Shown: positions 26,239 through 34,439 of the stretch, in pieces | How positions within the stretch are numbered: the first letter of the stretch is position 1 | How the letters are laid out: the number at the start of each line of letters is the position of its first letter | Source: Roseiarcus sp963696665 | GTDB taxonomy: Bacteria; Pseudomonadota; Alphaproteobacteria; Rhizobiales; Beijerinckiaceae | Assembly: GCA_963696665.1 (NCBI GenBank) | Contig: CAVOLE010000040.1 | Location: 44,951-108,950 of the forward strand | Direction of reading: 5' to 3' | DNA: 64,000 bases | The notes under the pieces: generated by a model | Seen by the model: the letters and a program-made list of their open reading frames with translations, nothing else | Told to the model about the DNA's origin: nothing | The model's database searches: none | Translations under genes and position numbers: made by a program

Positions 26239-28296
26239 ATGAACGTACATAATCACGAGAACCGCGTCGCCGGTCCGCGTCTTGTGGCGATCGTCGGGCC
26301 GTTTCAGAGCGGAAAGACCAGCCTTCTTGAGGGGATCTTGGCGCGCGGCGGGGGCGTGGCGCGGCAAGGGACCGTGCGCGAAGGCACCACTGTCGGAGAT
26401 TCAAGCTCGGAGGCGCGCAGCCACGCGATGAGCGTGGAGCCAAATGTCGCCAGCATTGACTATCTCGGGGACCGGCTCACCTTCTTCGATTCGCCCGGTT
26501 CGATCGAATTCATCCACGACATGCGTTACGCCCTGCCCGTCTGCGACGCCGTCGTTGTCGTATGCGAGGCCGACCCGCGCAAGGTCCCGGCGCTTCAGGT
26601 CATTCTTCGCGAACTGGAAGACCTGGGGTTGCCCCGCATCCTCTTCCTCAACAAGATCGATCAGGCGACCGGGAGCCTGCGCGAAACGCTCGAAATGCTC
26701 CAACCGGCCTCGCGCACCCCACTGCTGTTGCGCCAGATTCCGGTGTGGGAGAATGGCCTCGCCACGGGATTTGTCGATCTGGCCCTCGAGCGGGCCTTCG
26801 TCTATCGCGAGGCTGCGCCATCCAGCGTCGTCGAGATGCCGGCTGGCGTGGTGCCTGAAGAAAAACAGGCGCGGTACCTCATGCTCGAGAAGCTCGCCGA
26901 TTATGACGACGCGCTGATGGAGCAATTGATCAGCGATATCGATCCGCCGAAGGACCTTGTCTTCGACGATCTGGCGCGTGAATTGCGCGATGGACGGGTC
27001 GTGCCAGTGCTCCTCGGCTCGGCGACCGGCGGCCATGGCGTCACCAGGCTTCTTAAAGCACTGAGACACGAGTTGCCGGGCGTCACCCATACGCGCAAGC
27101 GACTCGGCGTCGAGGACACGGGTCCGGCCCTCGCGCAAGTGGTGCGGACGATCCACACCGCGCACGGAGGCAAGCTGTCGCTGGCGCGAGTGCTATGCGG
27201 CGCCTTCGCCGACGGGGCCACCGTAGTCAGCTCGCGCGGGATCGAGGAGCGCATCGGCGGGTTGGCGCGGCTCATGGGCGCCATGTCGTCGAAATTGACG
27301 CGCGCCGAGGAGGGCGACACCGTCGCTTTCGCGCGGCTGGAAGAGCTCGCCACCGGCGACCGCATCGCTGACGGGCGAAACGCTCCGGGGCCTGGCGCAA
27401 TACCGAGCCCTCCGCCCGCAACTCAGGGCGTGGCTATCCGCGTCAAGGACCGCAAGGACGAGGTCAGGCTCGCCGCGGCTTTGGCCAAACTTTGCGAAGA
27501 GGATCGCGCGCTGTCTTATGTCCAAGACGCTGAGATGTCCGAATTGAAGCTGTTCGGTCAGGGCGAAATGCACTTGCGCGTGACCGCTGAACGGCTCGCC
27601 GATCGCTTCGGCGTGACGATCCAAACGCACAAGCCCTCGGTCGCCTATCGGGAATCGATTCGCGACGCGGTCACGGTGCGCGGACGGCACAAAAAGCAAT
27701 CAGGCGGCCATGGCCAGTTTGGCGACGTCGTCGTCGAGGTGGCCCCGCGGGGCCGCGGCGAAGGCTTCGCCTTCGCGGAGCGCGTGCATGGCGGATCGGT
27801 GCCGAGGCAGTATTTTTCGTCCGTGGAGGCCGGCGCTCGCGACGCGATGGCGCGCGGCCCTCTCGGATTTCCGGTGGTCGATGTCTCGGTGACCCTGGTC
27901 GACGGCTCCTACCACACCGTCAATTCCTCCGACATGGCCTTCCGCGCCGCGGCCAAGCTCGCCCTGGACGAGGCGCTCTTCAAGGCGCGCCCTATGCTGC
28001 TCGAGCCGATCCTCTCAGTGACTGTCTATGTGCCGACTGACGCGCTGGCGCGCGCGAGCGCGCTGGTCAGCGCGCGGCGGGGGCAGATCCTCGGCTTCGA
28101 AGCCCGCGAGGGATGGGCGGGCTGGGAGGCGCTGCGGGCGCTGATCCCTGAGGCCGAGATCGGCGATCTCATTATCGAATTGCGCTCGGCGACGGCGGGC
28201 GTTGGCGCCTTCGAGACCAAATTCGACCATTTGGCCGAGCTTTCCGGGCGCGCAGCCGATCAGGTGGTCGCCACGCGTCAGAAGGCGAACGCATAA
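26239..28296 (+). CDS. Elongation factor G-like GTPase
   Basis: A 685-residue translational GTPase-like protein of the EF-G paralogue group (not the housekeeping fusA). G1 is GPFQSGKTS (residues 20-28); G3 reads DSPG in place of DTPG; G4 is NKIDQ. Domains II-V follow (VQAVVRTIHTAHGGKLSLARV-type domain II, IQTHKPSVAYRESIRDAVTVRGRHKKQSGGHGQFGDVVVEV and EPILSVTVYVPTD in domains IV/V). The usual fusA neighbours (rpsL, rpsG, tuf) are absent. Relatives are common in Rhizobiales and Actinobacteria and their cellular role is unclear. A GGGAGG ribosome site fixes the start. Confidence 0.85.
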   Translation: MNVHNHENRVAGPRLVAIVGPFQSGKTSLLEGILARGGGVARQGTVREGTTVGDSSSEARSHAMSVEPNVASIDYLGDRLTFFDSPGSIEFIHDMRYALPVCDAVVVVCEADPRKVPALQVILRELEDLGLPRILFLNKIDQATGSLRETLEMLQPASRTPLLLRQIPVWENGLATGFVDLALERAFVYREAAPSSVVEMPAGVVPEEKQARYLMLEKLADYDDALMEQLISDIDPPKDLVFDDLARELRDGRVVPVLLGSATGGHGVTRLLKALRHELPGVTHTRKRLGVEDTGPALAQVVRTIHTAHGGKLSLARVLCGAFADGATVVSSRGIEERIGGLARLMGAMSSKLTRAEEGDTVAFARLEELATGDRIADGRNAPGPGAIPSPPPATQGVAIRVKDRKDEVRLAAALAKLCEEDRALSYVQDAEMSELKLFGQGEMHLRVTAERLADRFGVTIQTHKPSVAYRESIRDAVTVRGRHKKQSGGHGQFGDVVVEVAPRGRGEGFAFAERVHGGSVPRQYFSSVEAGARDAMARGPLGFPVVDVSVTLVDGSYHTVNSSDMAFRAAAKLALDEALFKARPMLLEPILSVTVYVPTDALARASALVSARRGQILGFEAREGWAGWEALRALIPEAEIGDLIIELRSATAGVGAFETKFDHLAELSGRAADQVVATRQKANA

Positions 28297-28383
28297 ACTT
28301 TTGTCGAGCGTCGGGCGCGTTTCCCGGTATACAGGCGGGCGGCCTTCGCCTAAACGGGCCGCGCGCCTTTCGAGAGGACTTGG

Positions 28384-29392
28384 ATGACCGAAGCGACCAG
28401 GGAAGCCAACCGTTTGGCGACGGTGTTCGGCGGCTCGGGATTTCTCGGACGCTATATCGTGCGGGCGCTGGTCCACCAGGGATGGCGCATCCGGGTGGCC
28501 GTGCGGCGCCCCGACCTTGCGGCCTTCCTGCAGCCGATCGGGGGCGTAGGACAGATCCAGCCGGTGCAGGCCAATCTTCGCTTTCCCGAATTCGATCGCC
28601 GCGGCGATCGAGGGCGCAAGCGCAGTCGTCAACGCCACCGGAGTGAAAGCGGAAAGCGGCGCACAGACCTATACGGCCGTGCATGTCGACGGCGCCTTGG
28701 CGCTCGCGCGAGCCGTGCTGGCTGCGGGCGCGCCAGCTTACGTGCATATTTCGGGAATCGGCTCGGACCCGAACTCCACCTCGCCCTACATCGCGAGCAA
28801 GGGGCTCGGAGAAAAAGCGACGCGCGAGACATTCCCCGACGCGGTCGTCCTGCGTCCGTCCGTCGTGTTTGGCCCGGAGGATGAATTCTTCAACCGCTTC
28901 GGCGCCCTCGCCTGCTATTTACCGGCTTTGCCCCTCATGGGCGGCGGCGGAACATGCTTGCAACCCGTCTACGTTGGGGACGTCGGGCAGGCGGTCGCCG
29001 CCTCGCTCTCCGGTTTGGCGAAGCCCGGCGTAACGTACGAACTCGGCGGCCCGAGAACGATGACCCTCCGCGAAGCGGCCGAACTGACCTTAAGCGCAAT
29101 TGATCGCCATCGTCTGCTCATCGGCCTTCCGCTCGGCCCATCGCGTTTGATCGCGTCCTGCACACAGTTCGCGTCGAAAGCGACGTTCGGGCTTTTCCCC
29201 AAATTGTTGACGACGACCCGGGATCAAGTCGATCTGCTTGCATCTGACAACGTTGTCTCTCAAGAGGCGGAAGCCGAGGGACGCGTGCTGAGCTCGCTCG
29301 GCGTCCTGCCGCAGGCCGCCGAGGCGATCATCCCGTTCTATCTCGCGCGGTTTCGGCGGACTGGCCAATATGAGGCTCTCCGTTCCGACTGA
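28384..29392 (+). pseudogene. NDUFA9-like NAD(P)-binding protein, frameshifted
   Basis: An NAD(P)-binding Rossmann protein like the complex I NDUFA9 subunit of Alphaproteobacteria is split over two frames. The first (28384-about 28588) gives the nucleotide-binding VFGGSGFLGRYIVRALVHQGWRIRVAVRRPD. From about 28590 the protein continues in the next frame as NSIAAAIEGASAVVNATGVKAESGAQTYTAVHV, YVHISGIGSDPNSTSPYIASKGLGEKA and VVLRPSVVFGPEDEFFNRF, ending at 29392. One extra base around CCCGAATTC (28586-28592) explains the shift. Everything else looks intact, so either the gene broke very recently or the base is a sequence error. GAGAGGA precedes the ATG. Confidence 0.8.
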
Positions 29393-29529
29393 ACGCCCTC
29401 TTTTCTGGCCCACGCGCGAGACGCCGAACGCGTTGAAGGGAAAACTTTGATGGTTTGCTATTGATGCTGGCTCCCCTTTCAGGGCATTAAGGCAAGGCGA
29501 AGGTCGGGCATTTCGAGCGGGGACATTCG

Positions 29530-29823
29530 GTGATCAAGTCTGAACTCGTGCAGCGCATGGCCGCTCGCAATCCGCATCTTTATCAGCGCGATATTGAGAA
29601 CATCATCGACGCCATCCTCGGCGAAATCACCAATGCTCTCGCGCGCGGCGAGCGCGTCGAGTTGCGCGGCTTCGGCGCTTTCTCGACCAAGCAACGCCAG
29701 GCCCGCACCGGGCGCAATCCCCGCACCGGCGACAAGGTTCCGGTGACTGAGAAACTGGCGCCGTTCTTCAAGACCGGCAAAGAAATGCGCGAGCGTCTCA
29801 ATCGCTCGCCCGAGGCGATCTAG
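29530..29823 (+). CDS. ihfB: Integration host factor beta subunit
   Basis: A 97-residue DNABII protein starting at a GTG. KSELVQRMAARNPHLYQRDIENIIDAILGEIT is the helical dimer part; VELRGFGAFSTKQRQARTGRNPRTGDKVPVTEKLAPFFKTGKEMRERLN contains the flexible arm with the R-N-P-R-TG tip motif of IHF that bends DNA. IHF binds specific sites as an alpha-beta dimer and acts in recombination, replication and gene control. It is followed by lapA as in many Rhizobiales; the sppA and trp genes often nearby are not in the window. Confidence 0.93.
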   Translation: MIKSELVQRMAARNPHLYQRDIENIIDAILGEITNALARGERVELRGFGAFSTKQRQARTGRNPRTGDKVPVTEKLAPFFKTGKEMRERLNRSPEAI

Positions 29824-29890
29824 AGTTGTTGCAACAGCCGCTGTCGCTTGAACTGGCGAGAGCCGGGCAAGTCGGGCGTATGAGGCTTAT

Positions 29891-30214
29891 ATGTTTCGCT
29901 TCTTGAAAATCGTCATCCTCCTCCTCATCGCCATCGTCCTCCTCGGCTTTGCCTTCGCCAACCATCATGAGGTGATCGTTTCGTTCGACCCATTCGCTTC
30001 GATCGACAGCGCGGCGTTCTCGATCGCGGCGCCGCTGTTTGCGGTGGTGATTGTTGCGGCGATGCTCGGCGTCGTTGCGGGCGCGCTGGCGACTTGGGTG
30101 TCGCAAGGGCGCCATCGGCGGGCCTCGCGCCAGAACCGGGCCGAGGCTGAGAAATGGCGCGCGCAAGCCCAGGCGCTCAAGGCGGCTCATCCCGCCTTGA
30201 CAAGCGACAGGTAG
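29891..30214 (+). CDS. LapA domain membrane protein
   Basis: A 107-residue protein with two hydrophobic helices (FLKIVILLLIAIVLLGFAFAN and AAPLFAVVIVAAMLGVVAGALATWV) separated by a short HHEVIVSFDPF segment, then a basic coiled tail. This matches DUF1049/LapA, the small inner-membrane lipopolysaccharide-assembly related family. It follows ihfB on the same strand by 67 bases, an arrangement seen across Alphaproteobacteria. Confidence 0.85.
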   Translation: MFRFLKIVILLLIAIVLLGFAFANHHEVIVSFDPFASIDSAAFSIAAPLFAVVIVAAMLGVVAGALATWVSQGRHRRASRQNRAEAEKWRAQAQALKAAHPALTSDR

Positions 30215-30227
30215 AGCGCCCGCGATT

Positions 30228-31235
30228 TCACCCGATCGTCGGATTCGCCGCCCGCCGCTGCCGCCACGTGGGCTGAGCGCCGGAAAACGAAAGCGGGGAC
30301 GCCTCGTATATGCCGCGAGCAGTCGCTCGCGCCACGCACTCGGCGCACAACATGCCGATCTCGGTCAGATCTCGAAGGTCCGGAACCGCGCCTGCCCGCG
30401 CCGTGGCCGCTGCGAAGACAACGTCATTGTCCATGGGCGCATGGGCGGGACGCAGCGCGAGCGCGCAGCCATCCTGGGCCATCGTTGCGACCCGCTTGAG
30501 CTGCGTCGTGGTCAGCGCCGCGTCGGTGACGACGACCATGAGATCGGTGCTCGAAGGCGTGTCGGACTTGAGGCGAAGCGTCAGGTGATCGTCGATATCC
30601 TTGGGCCCGAAGCCGAGGCCGCCGAACTCGGCTTGCCGCTCATAAGGCGCGGCCCAGAAATAGAGGCTTTCGCCCCGCGTGGCTCGACCGACCGAGTTGA
30701 CGGCGACAAGCGCGCCGACGTGAAAGCCGCTCGACGTCACCGCGCTCGCGGAGCCGAGGCCCCCTTTGAGATTGTAGGTCGTCGCGCCAAATCCAGCGCC
30801 CGCGGTTCCGAGCGCGAAATCGACCGACGCGGCTGACGCGGCCTTGAACCCCATGTCCCAGTAGGGCGGCTTGCGGCCCCAAGCCTTGTCGCCTCCGTTG
30901 AGGAGATCGAACAGGCTCGCGCCGGGCACGATCGGGACGCGCGCGCCGCGATGCTCGAAGCCGCGGCCGATCTCCCAGAGATAGGCCATCGCGCCGCCCG
31001 CGGCGTCGAGGCCGAAGGCCGATCCTCCAGAAAGAACGAATCCGTCAACGCGCTCCACCGTCATTTCCGGCTCGAGCAGCGCCGTATCGCGCAACGCCGG
31101 CGCGCCCCCGTTCATCGCGATCGACGCAACGGCGGGTTCCTCGAACACAACGACCGTGACGCCTGACGCGAGCCGCTCGTCGTGGGCGGACCCGACGAGC
31201 ACGCCCGCGACGTCGGTGATCAGATTGCGGGCCAT
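30228..31235 (-). CDS. P1 family peptidase (DmpA-like)
   Basis: A 335-residue self-processing N-terminal nucleophile hydrolase of the DmpA/P1 family. ITDVAGVLVGSAHDERLASGVTVVV starts the family domain; VDGFVLSGGSAFGLDAAGGAM and TTYNLKGGLGSASAVTSSGFHVGALVAVNSVG follow, where the G-S bond in GGLGSAS is the expected cleavage point exposing the catalytic Ser. These enzymes act as aminopeptidases or amidases on peptide-like substrates. The start MARNLITDVAG fits the family; a GTG at 31307 would add 24 residues of non-family sequence. Confidence 0.85.
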   Translation of the reverse strand: MARNLITDVAGVLVGSAHDERLASGVTVVVFEEPAVASIAMNGGAPALRDTALLEPEMTVERVDGFVLSGGSAFGLDAAGGAMAYLWEIGRGFEHRGARVPIVPGASLFDLLNGGDKAWGRKPPYWDMGFKAASAASVDFALGTAGAGFGATTYNLKGGLGSASAVTSSGFHVGALVAVNSVGRATRGESLYFWAAPYERQAEFGGLGFGPKDIDDHLTLRLKSDTPSSTDLMVVVTDAALTTTQLKRVATMAQDGCALALRPAHAPMDNDVVFAAATARAGAVPDLRDLTEIGMLCAECVARATARGIYEASPLSFSGAQPTWRQRRAANPTIG

Positions 31236-31442
31236 CGAAAATGCTTCATCGGTTGGGTCGCGCCCGTGTACGGCGCCAAGATTTGGGTCGACTCGTATCA
31301 GGGCCACAAATGAGACGAAAGACTCGCGCCGCCTGCGTCAGGTGTAACCGGAAAGGACGGCCTTGAGCGGGCGATCGAGAATAGGCTGGGACAAGGTTGA
31401 TTCGCGACTCTAAGACGTTCAGAGCGAGGGGCGTCGACTGAA

Positions 31443-31889
31443 GTGTGGGACGAATTGAACGAGCCGCTCGGTCTTGTTTCGGGCGGCGCCTCGGCGCTGC
31501 CCCTCCGGCATAGGCGCCCGACGATAGGAATGGCGGCCGGGGTGGCGATCCTCGCGATAGCCGTTGGCCTCGTCGTGCTTCCGCGACAAGATTTTCCTGT
31601 TGCGGGCGAGCCCTTTGCGGTGGCGAAAGTTGAAGTCTTGCCCGCGCCGCGAAAGCTCGACGCTCCAGACGTAACGGCAAGCGTGCGGCAAACCGCCGTG
31701 GCGCCAGCAGCCTCTGCGGTGCAAGTGGAAACGACGAACGGGGTCAAGGTCACCCATGGGAGCGGCGGGCCGTCCAAGCCGCTGATCATCGATGTGGCGC
31801 AAGCGCTGGCCGCCCAGCCCCCGGCCCCTCCGGACAGCCACCTTCCGGAACGGTCGAAATATGGCCTTTTGCCTCGGATCGCGCAATAA
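31443..31889 (+). pseudogene. Stump of divergent polysaccharide deacetylase (YibQ-like)
   Basis: About 148 residues: DELNEPLGL, a single membrane helix (IGMAAGVAILAIAVGLVVL), a Pro/Ala-rich stretch and KPLIIDVAQALAAQPPAPPDSHLPERSKYGLLPRIAQ before a stop. This is the N-terminal, pre-catalytic part of the rhizobial divergent polysaccharide deacetylase, which normally continues past KYGLLPRI into about 230 residues of catalytic domain. Here that domain is missing: the 200 bases before rppH do not encode it in any frame I can read. Position just upstream of rppH is the family's usual place, so this is a 3'-deleted gene at its native locus, not a new protein. Confidence 0.6.
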
Positions 31890-32100
31890 ATCACTCGCCG
31901 ATGGGCAATCCACATTCCCGTCCTACAGGAGACCGCTCACCGTGGTTCGGCTATCTTGATGATGACGCATTGTCTCGCAGCGTAATGTTGGGCCTGGCCG
32001 CATCGGCGCCACCTGCGCCGTCCTCGAGCGCCGAACTCGCGCGTCAGCGAGGCTCGGAAGCGTCCGCGCGGTCTCAACAATCGAACGGGTCCCTCAGCCC

Positions 32101-32607
32101 ATGAGCGGCCCTTTGTATCGCCCATGCGTCGGGGTCGCGCTCATCAATCGCGCCGGCGATGTGTTCATTGGCCATCGGAAGCGCAAACGCGGCTCAGAGG
32201 TCTTGGATCCGCGTTCATGGCAGATGCCGCAGGGCGGCATCGACTTGGGGGAGCAACCGCTTGCAGCCGCGAAGCGCGAGCTCTGGGAAGAGACCAGCGT
32301 GAGTTCGACCGAACTGATCGCGGAGCTGCCCGAGTGGCTCAAATACGATTTGCCGGAAGACGCGCGCGGACGGTGGAGCGGGCGCTACCGCGGGCAGACC
32401 CAGAAGTGGTTTCTGTTCCGCTTTGTCGGCCCGGATAAGGAGATCAACGTTCACCACCCGGCCGGCGGCGCCCACGACGCCGAATTCGACGACTGGCGCT
32501 GGGAGCGTTTCGATCGCCTGCCGGAGCTGGTGGTGCCGTTCAAGCGCAAAGTCTACGAGGCCGTCGCGGGCGCTTTCGCGCCCCTGGCGCGTCCTGCGGG
32601 CGCGTGA
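32101..32607 (+). CDS. rppH: RNA pyrophosphohydrolase RppH
   Basis: A 168-residue Nudix hydrolase that removes pyrophosphate from RNA 5' ends to trigger decay. YRPCVGVALINRAGDVFIGHRKR, the Nudix box GGIDLGEQPLAAAKRELWEETSV (with Ser where the consensus has Gly near the end) and TQKWFLFRFVGPDKEINVHHPAGGAHDAEFDDWRWERFDRLPELVVPFKRKVYE are as in alphaproteobacterial RppH. Starts directly behind the deacetylase stump, with the ATG at 32101. Confidence 0.92.
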   Translation: MSGPLYRPCVGVALINRAGDVFIGHRKRKRGSEVLDPRSWQMPQGGIDLGEQPLAAAKRELWEETSVSSTELIAELPEWLKYDLPEDARGRWSGRYRGQTQKWFLFRFVGPDKEINVHHPAGGAHDAEFDDWRWERFDRLPELVVPFKRKVYEAVAGAFAPLARPAGA

Positions 32608-32615
32608 GCTTACGC

Positions 32616-32939
32616 TTACTTCCCGGCTTTGACCGAGGCGATCGCCGCCATCATCTCCTCGTCCATCTTCCGGCTCAGACGATGATTGGACAGATCGACC
32701 TTGCCACTCTCGAGAGCCGCCCTGAGCGCGGCTTCGACCTCACCGTCGCTTTTGCCGACCTGCGCGCCGACAAATTCGGTAGCGTAATTTTCCGCGTCCG
32801 CCCCGGAAAGCCCCTTCAACTGGGCGGCCCAGAGCGCCACCGCTTTGTTGCGGCGCGCGACCGCCTTGAAGCGCAGGTCCTCGTCGTGAGCGAACTGCTT
32901 TTCGAATGTGTTTTCGCGATCCTGGAATGCGTCGGACAT
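32616..32939 (-). CDS. ATPase inhibitor subunit zeta (DUF1476)
   Basis: A 107-residue helical protein: MSDAFQDRENTFEKQFAHDEDLRFKAVARRNKAVALWAAQLKGLSG, then YATEFVGAQVGKSDGEVEAALRAALESG and LSRKMDEEMMAAIASVKAGK. This is the zeta subunit (DUF1476) of alphaproteobacteria, whose N-terminal helix blocks ATP hydrolysis by the F1 motor, as in Paracoccus. Strong GGAGGGG ribosome site. The ATP synthase operon is elsewhere, as usual. Confidence 0.9.
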   Translation of the reverse strand: MSDAFQDRENTFEKQFAHDEDLRFKAVARRNKAVALWAAQLKGLSGADAENYATEFVGAQVGKSDGEVEAALRAALESGKVDLSNHRLSRKMDEEMMAAIASVKAGK

Positions 32940-33075
32940 GACCCCTCCGTCCCTTGGCGAGATCACCCGTAAGCCGTCTTGAGCGCCGACGCCTGTGATC
33001 CCGGATTTCCCTAACCCGGATGATGGGCGGGGTTATGACGATTTCCGAACTCGCGCGCAACGCCGAGCTAAAAAC

Positions 33076-34296
33076 TCACTCGGCCCAGGCGCGGCCGTGG
33101 GCCCCGCGCGGCAAAGCCAGCTTGACCGCGATTGTCTCGGCGACATCGGCGAGGCTCGAGCGCGCGCCGATTGGGCCCGCGGGCGCGCCGGCGCCGAAGG
33201 CAAGGATCGGAACATGTTCGCGCGTGTGGTCGAAGCCGCGGAAAGTCGGATCGTTCCCGTGGTCCGCCGTGATGACGCAATAGTCGGACACGCGCATCGC
33301 CGCTTCGATGGCAGCGAGCCGCCGATCGAAGGCTTCGAGACAGGCGGCGTAACCAGGGACGTCGCGGCGATGGCCCCATTCGGTGTCGAAATCGACCAGA
33401 TTGACAAAGATCAGGCCGCCGTCTGCCGTCGTCGCGAGCGCCCCGAGGAGAAGGTCGACGTTGCCGTCGTTGCTTTTGCCCTTGCGCTCGTCCCCGGTGT
33501 CGCGATGGGCGAAGATGTCGCCAACCTTGCCGATCGAAACAATCGCGCGGCCGGCGCGGACAGCCCGCTGCAAAAGGTTTCCGTCCGGAGGAGGAATGGC
33601 GAAGTCCTTGCGGTTGGCGGTTCGGGCGAAGTCCTTGGCGCTCGCGCCGAGGAAAGGACGCGCGATCACGCGCCCGATATTTAGTGGATCGCACAACCGG
33701 CGCGCGATGCGGCAAAGATCATAGAGCCGCTCGAGGCCGAAAGCCTCTTCATGCGCGGCGATCTGGAGCACCAAGTCGGCGGAGGTGTAGCAGATCGGTT
33801 TCAATGTCTTGAGGTGCTCCTCGCCGTAGTCCTCGATCACGGCGGTGCCCGAGGCGTGCCGGTTGGCGAGAATGCCGGCGAGCTTGCCTTGCGCGATCAG
33901 CGCCTCGGTCAGCGCGGCGGGAAAAGCCGGAATCGTCTCGGGAAAATAGCCCCAGTCGAAGTCGACCGGCGCGCCGGCGAGCTCCCAATGGCCAGACGGC
34001 GTGTCCTTGCCGCGAGAAGTCTCGATGCCGTAACCCCACTGGCCGCACGGCTTGGCCAGCGCGAAGCCAGACGGCGTACGGCCGGTCGAAGCCTGCATCG
34101 CATGGCCAAGACCCAGCGCCTCAAGGCGCGGCAATTTCAGCGGTCCGTTCCGCAATCCGTCGCGATCGCCGCGTCCTTGAGCGCAGGCTTCCGCGATATG
34201 GCCGAGCGTGTCCGCGCCCTCGTCGCCATAAGAAGCCGCGTCCTCAGCGCCGCCGCAGCCGACTGAATCAAGGACGATGAGAATGGCGCGGGTCAT
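33076..34296 (-). CDS. deoB: Phosphopentomutase DeoB
   Basis: A 406-residue alkaline-phosphatase-superfamily enzyme that interconverts (deoxy)ribose 1- and 5-phosphates in nucleoside salvage. Metal/active-site motifs: ILIVLDSVGCGGAEDAASYGDEGADTLGHIAEA at the start, KDTPSGHWELAGAPV, INLVDFDTEWGHRRDVPGYAACLEAFD and VITADHGNDPTFRGFDHTREHVPIL near the end. GAGAGGAGCG precedes the ATG. No other deo gene is adjacent. Confidence 0.94.
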   Translation of the reverse strand: MTRAILIVLDSVGCGGAEDAASYGDEGADTLGHIAEACAQGRGDRDGLRNGPLKLPRLEALGLGHAMQASTGRTPSGFALAKPCGQWGYGIETSRGKDTPSGHWELAGAPVDFDWGYFPETIPAFPAALTEALIAQGKLAGILANRHASGTAVIEDYGEEHLKTLKPICYTSADLVLQIAAHEEAFGLERLYDLCRIARRLCDPLNIGRVIARPFLGASAKDFARTANRKDFAIPPPDGNLLQRAVRAGRAIVSIGKVGDIFAHRDTGDERKGKSNDGNVDLLLGALATTADGGLIFVNLVDFDTEWGHRRDVPGYAACLEAFDRRLAAIEAAMRVSDYCVITADHGNDPTFRGFDHTREHVPILAFGAGAPAGPIGARSSLADVAETIAVKLALPRGAHGRAWAE

Positions 34297-34300
34297 CGCT

Positions 34301-34416
34301 CCTCTCTCCTATGGGAGAGGGATTGGGGGTGAGGGTTCGCGCGTGAAACGCGCCGCGCCCTCGGCGCGGACCCTCATCCGGCCCTTCGGACCACCTTCTC
34401 CCCGAGGGAGAAGGGG
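34301..34416. repeat. REP-like palindromic element
   Basis: A compact inverted-repeat element between deoB and yejF: CTCTCCTATGGGAGAG at one end, then GGGTGAGGG(n)CCCTCATCC, an inner CGCGCCGCGCCCTCGGCGCG hairpin and CTTCTCCCCGAGGGAGAAG at the other. Elements with these GGGAGAAGG and CCCTCATCC words are scattered through many alphaproteobacterial genomes. Confidence 0.75.
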
Positions 34417-34439
34417 TGCGCCGCGATCACCGTGCAACC

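Noticed and set aside
31890..32100. Short hypothetical gene before rppH
   Set aside because: Low-complexity Ser/Ala frame in the place of a deleted deacetylase domain; more likely junk left by the deletion.
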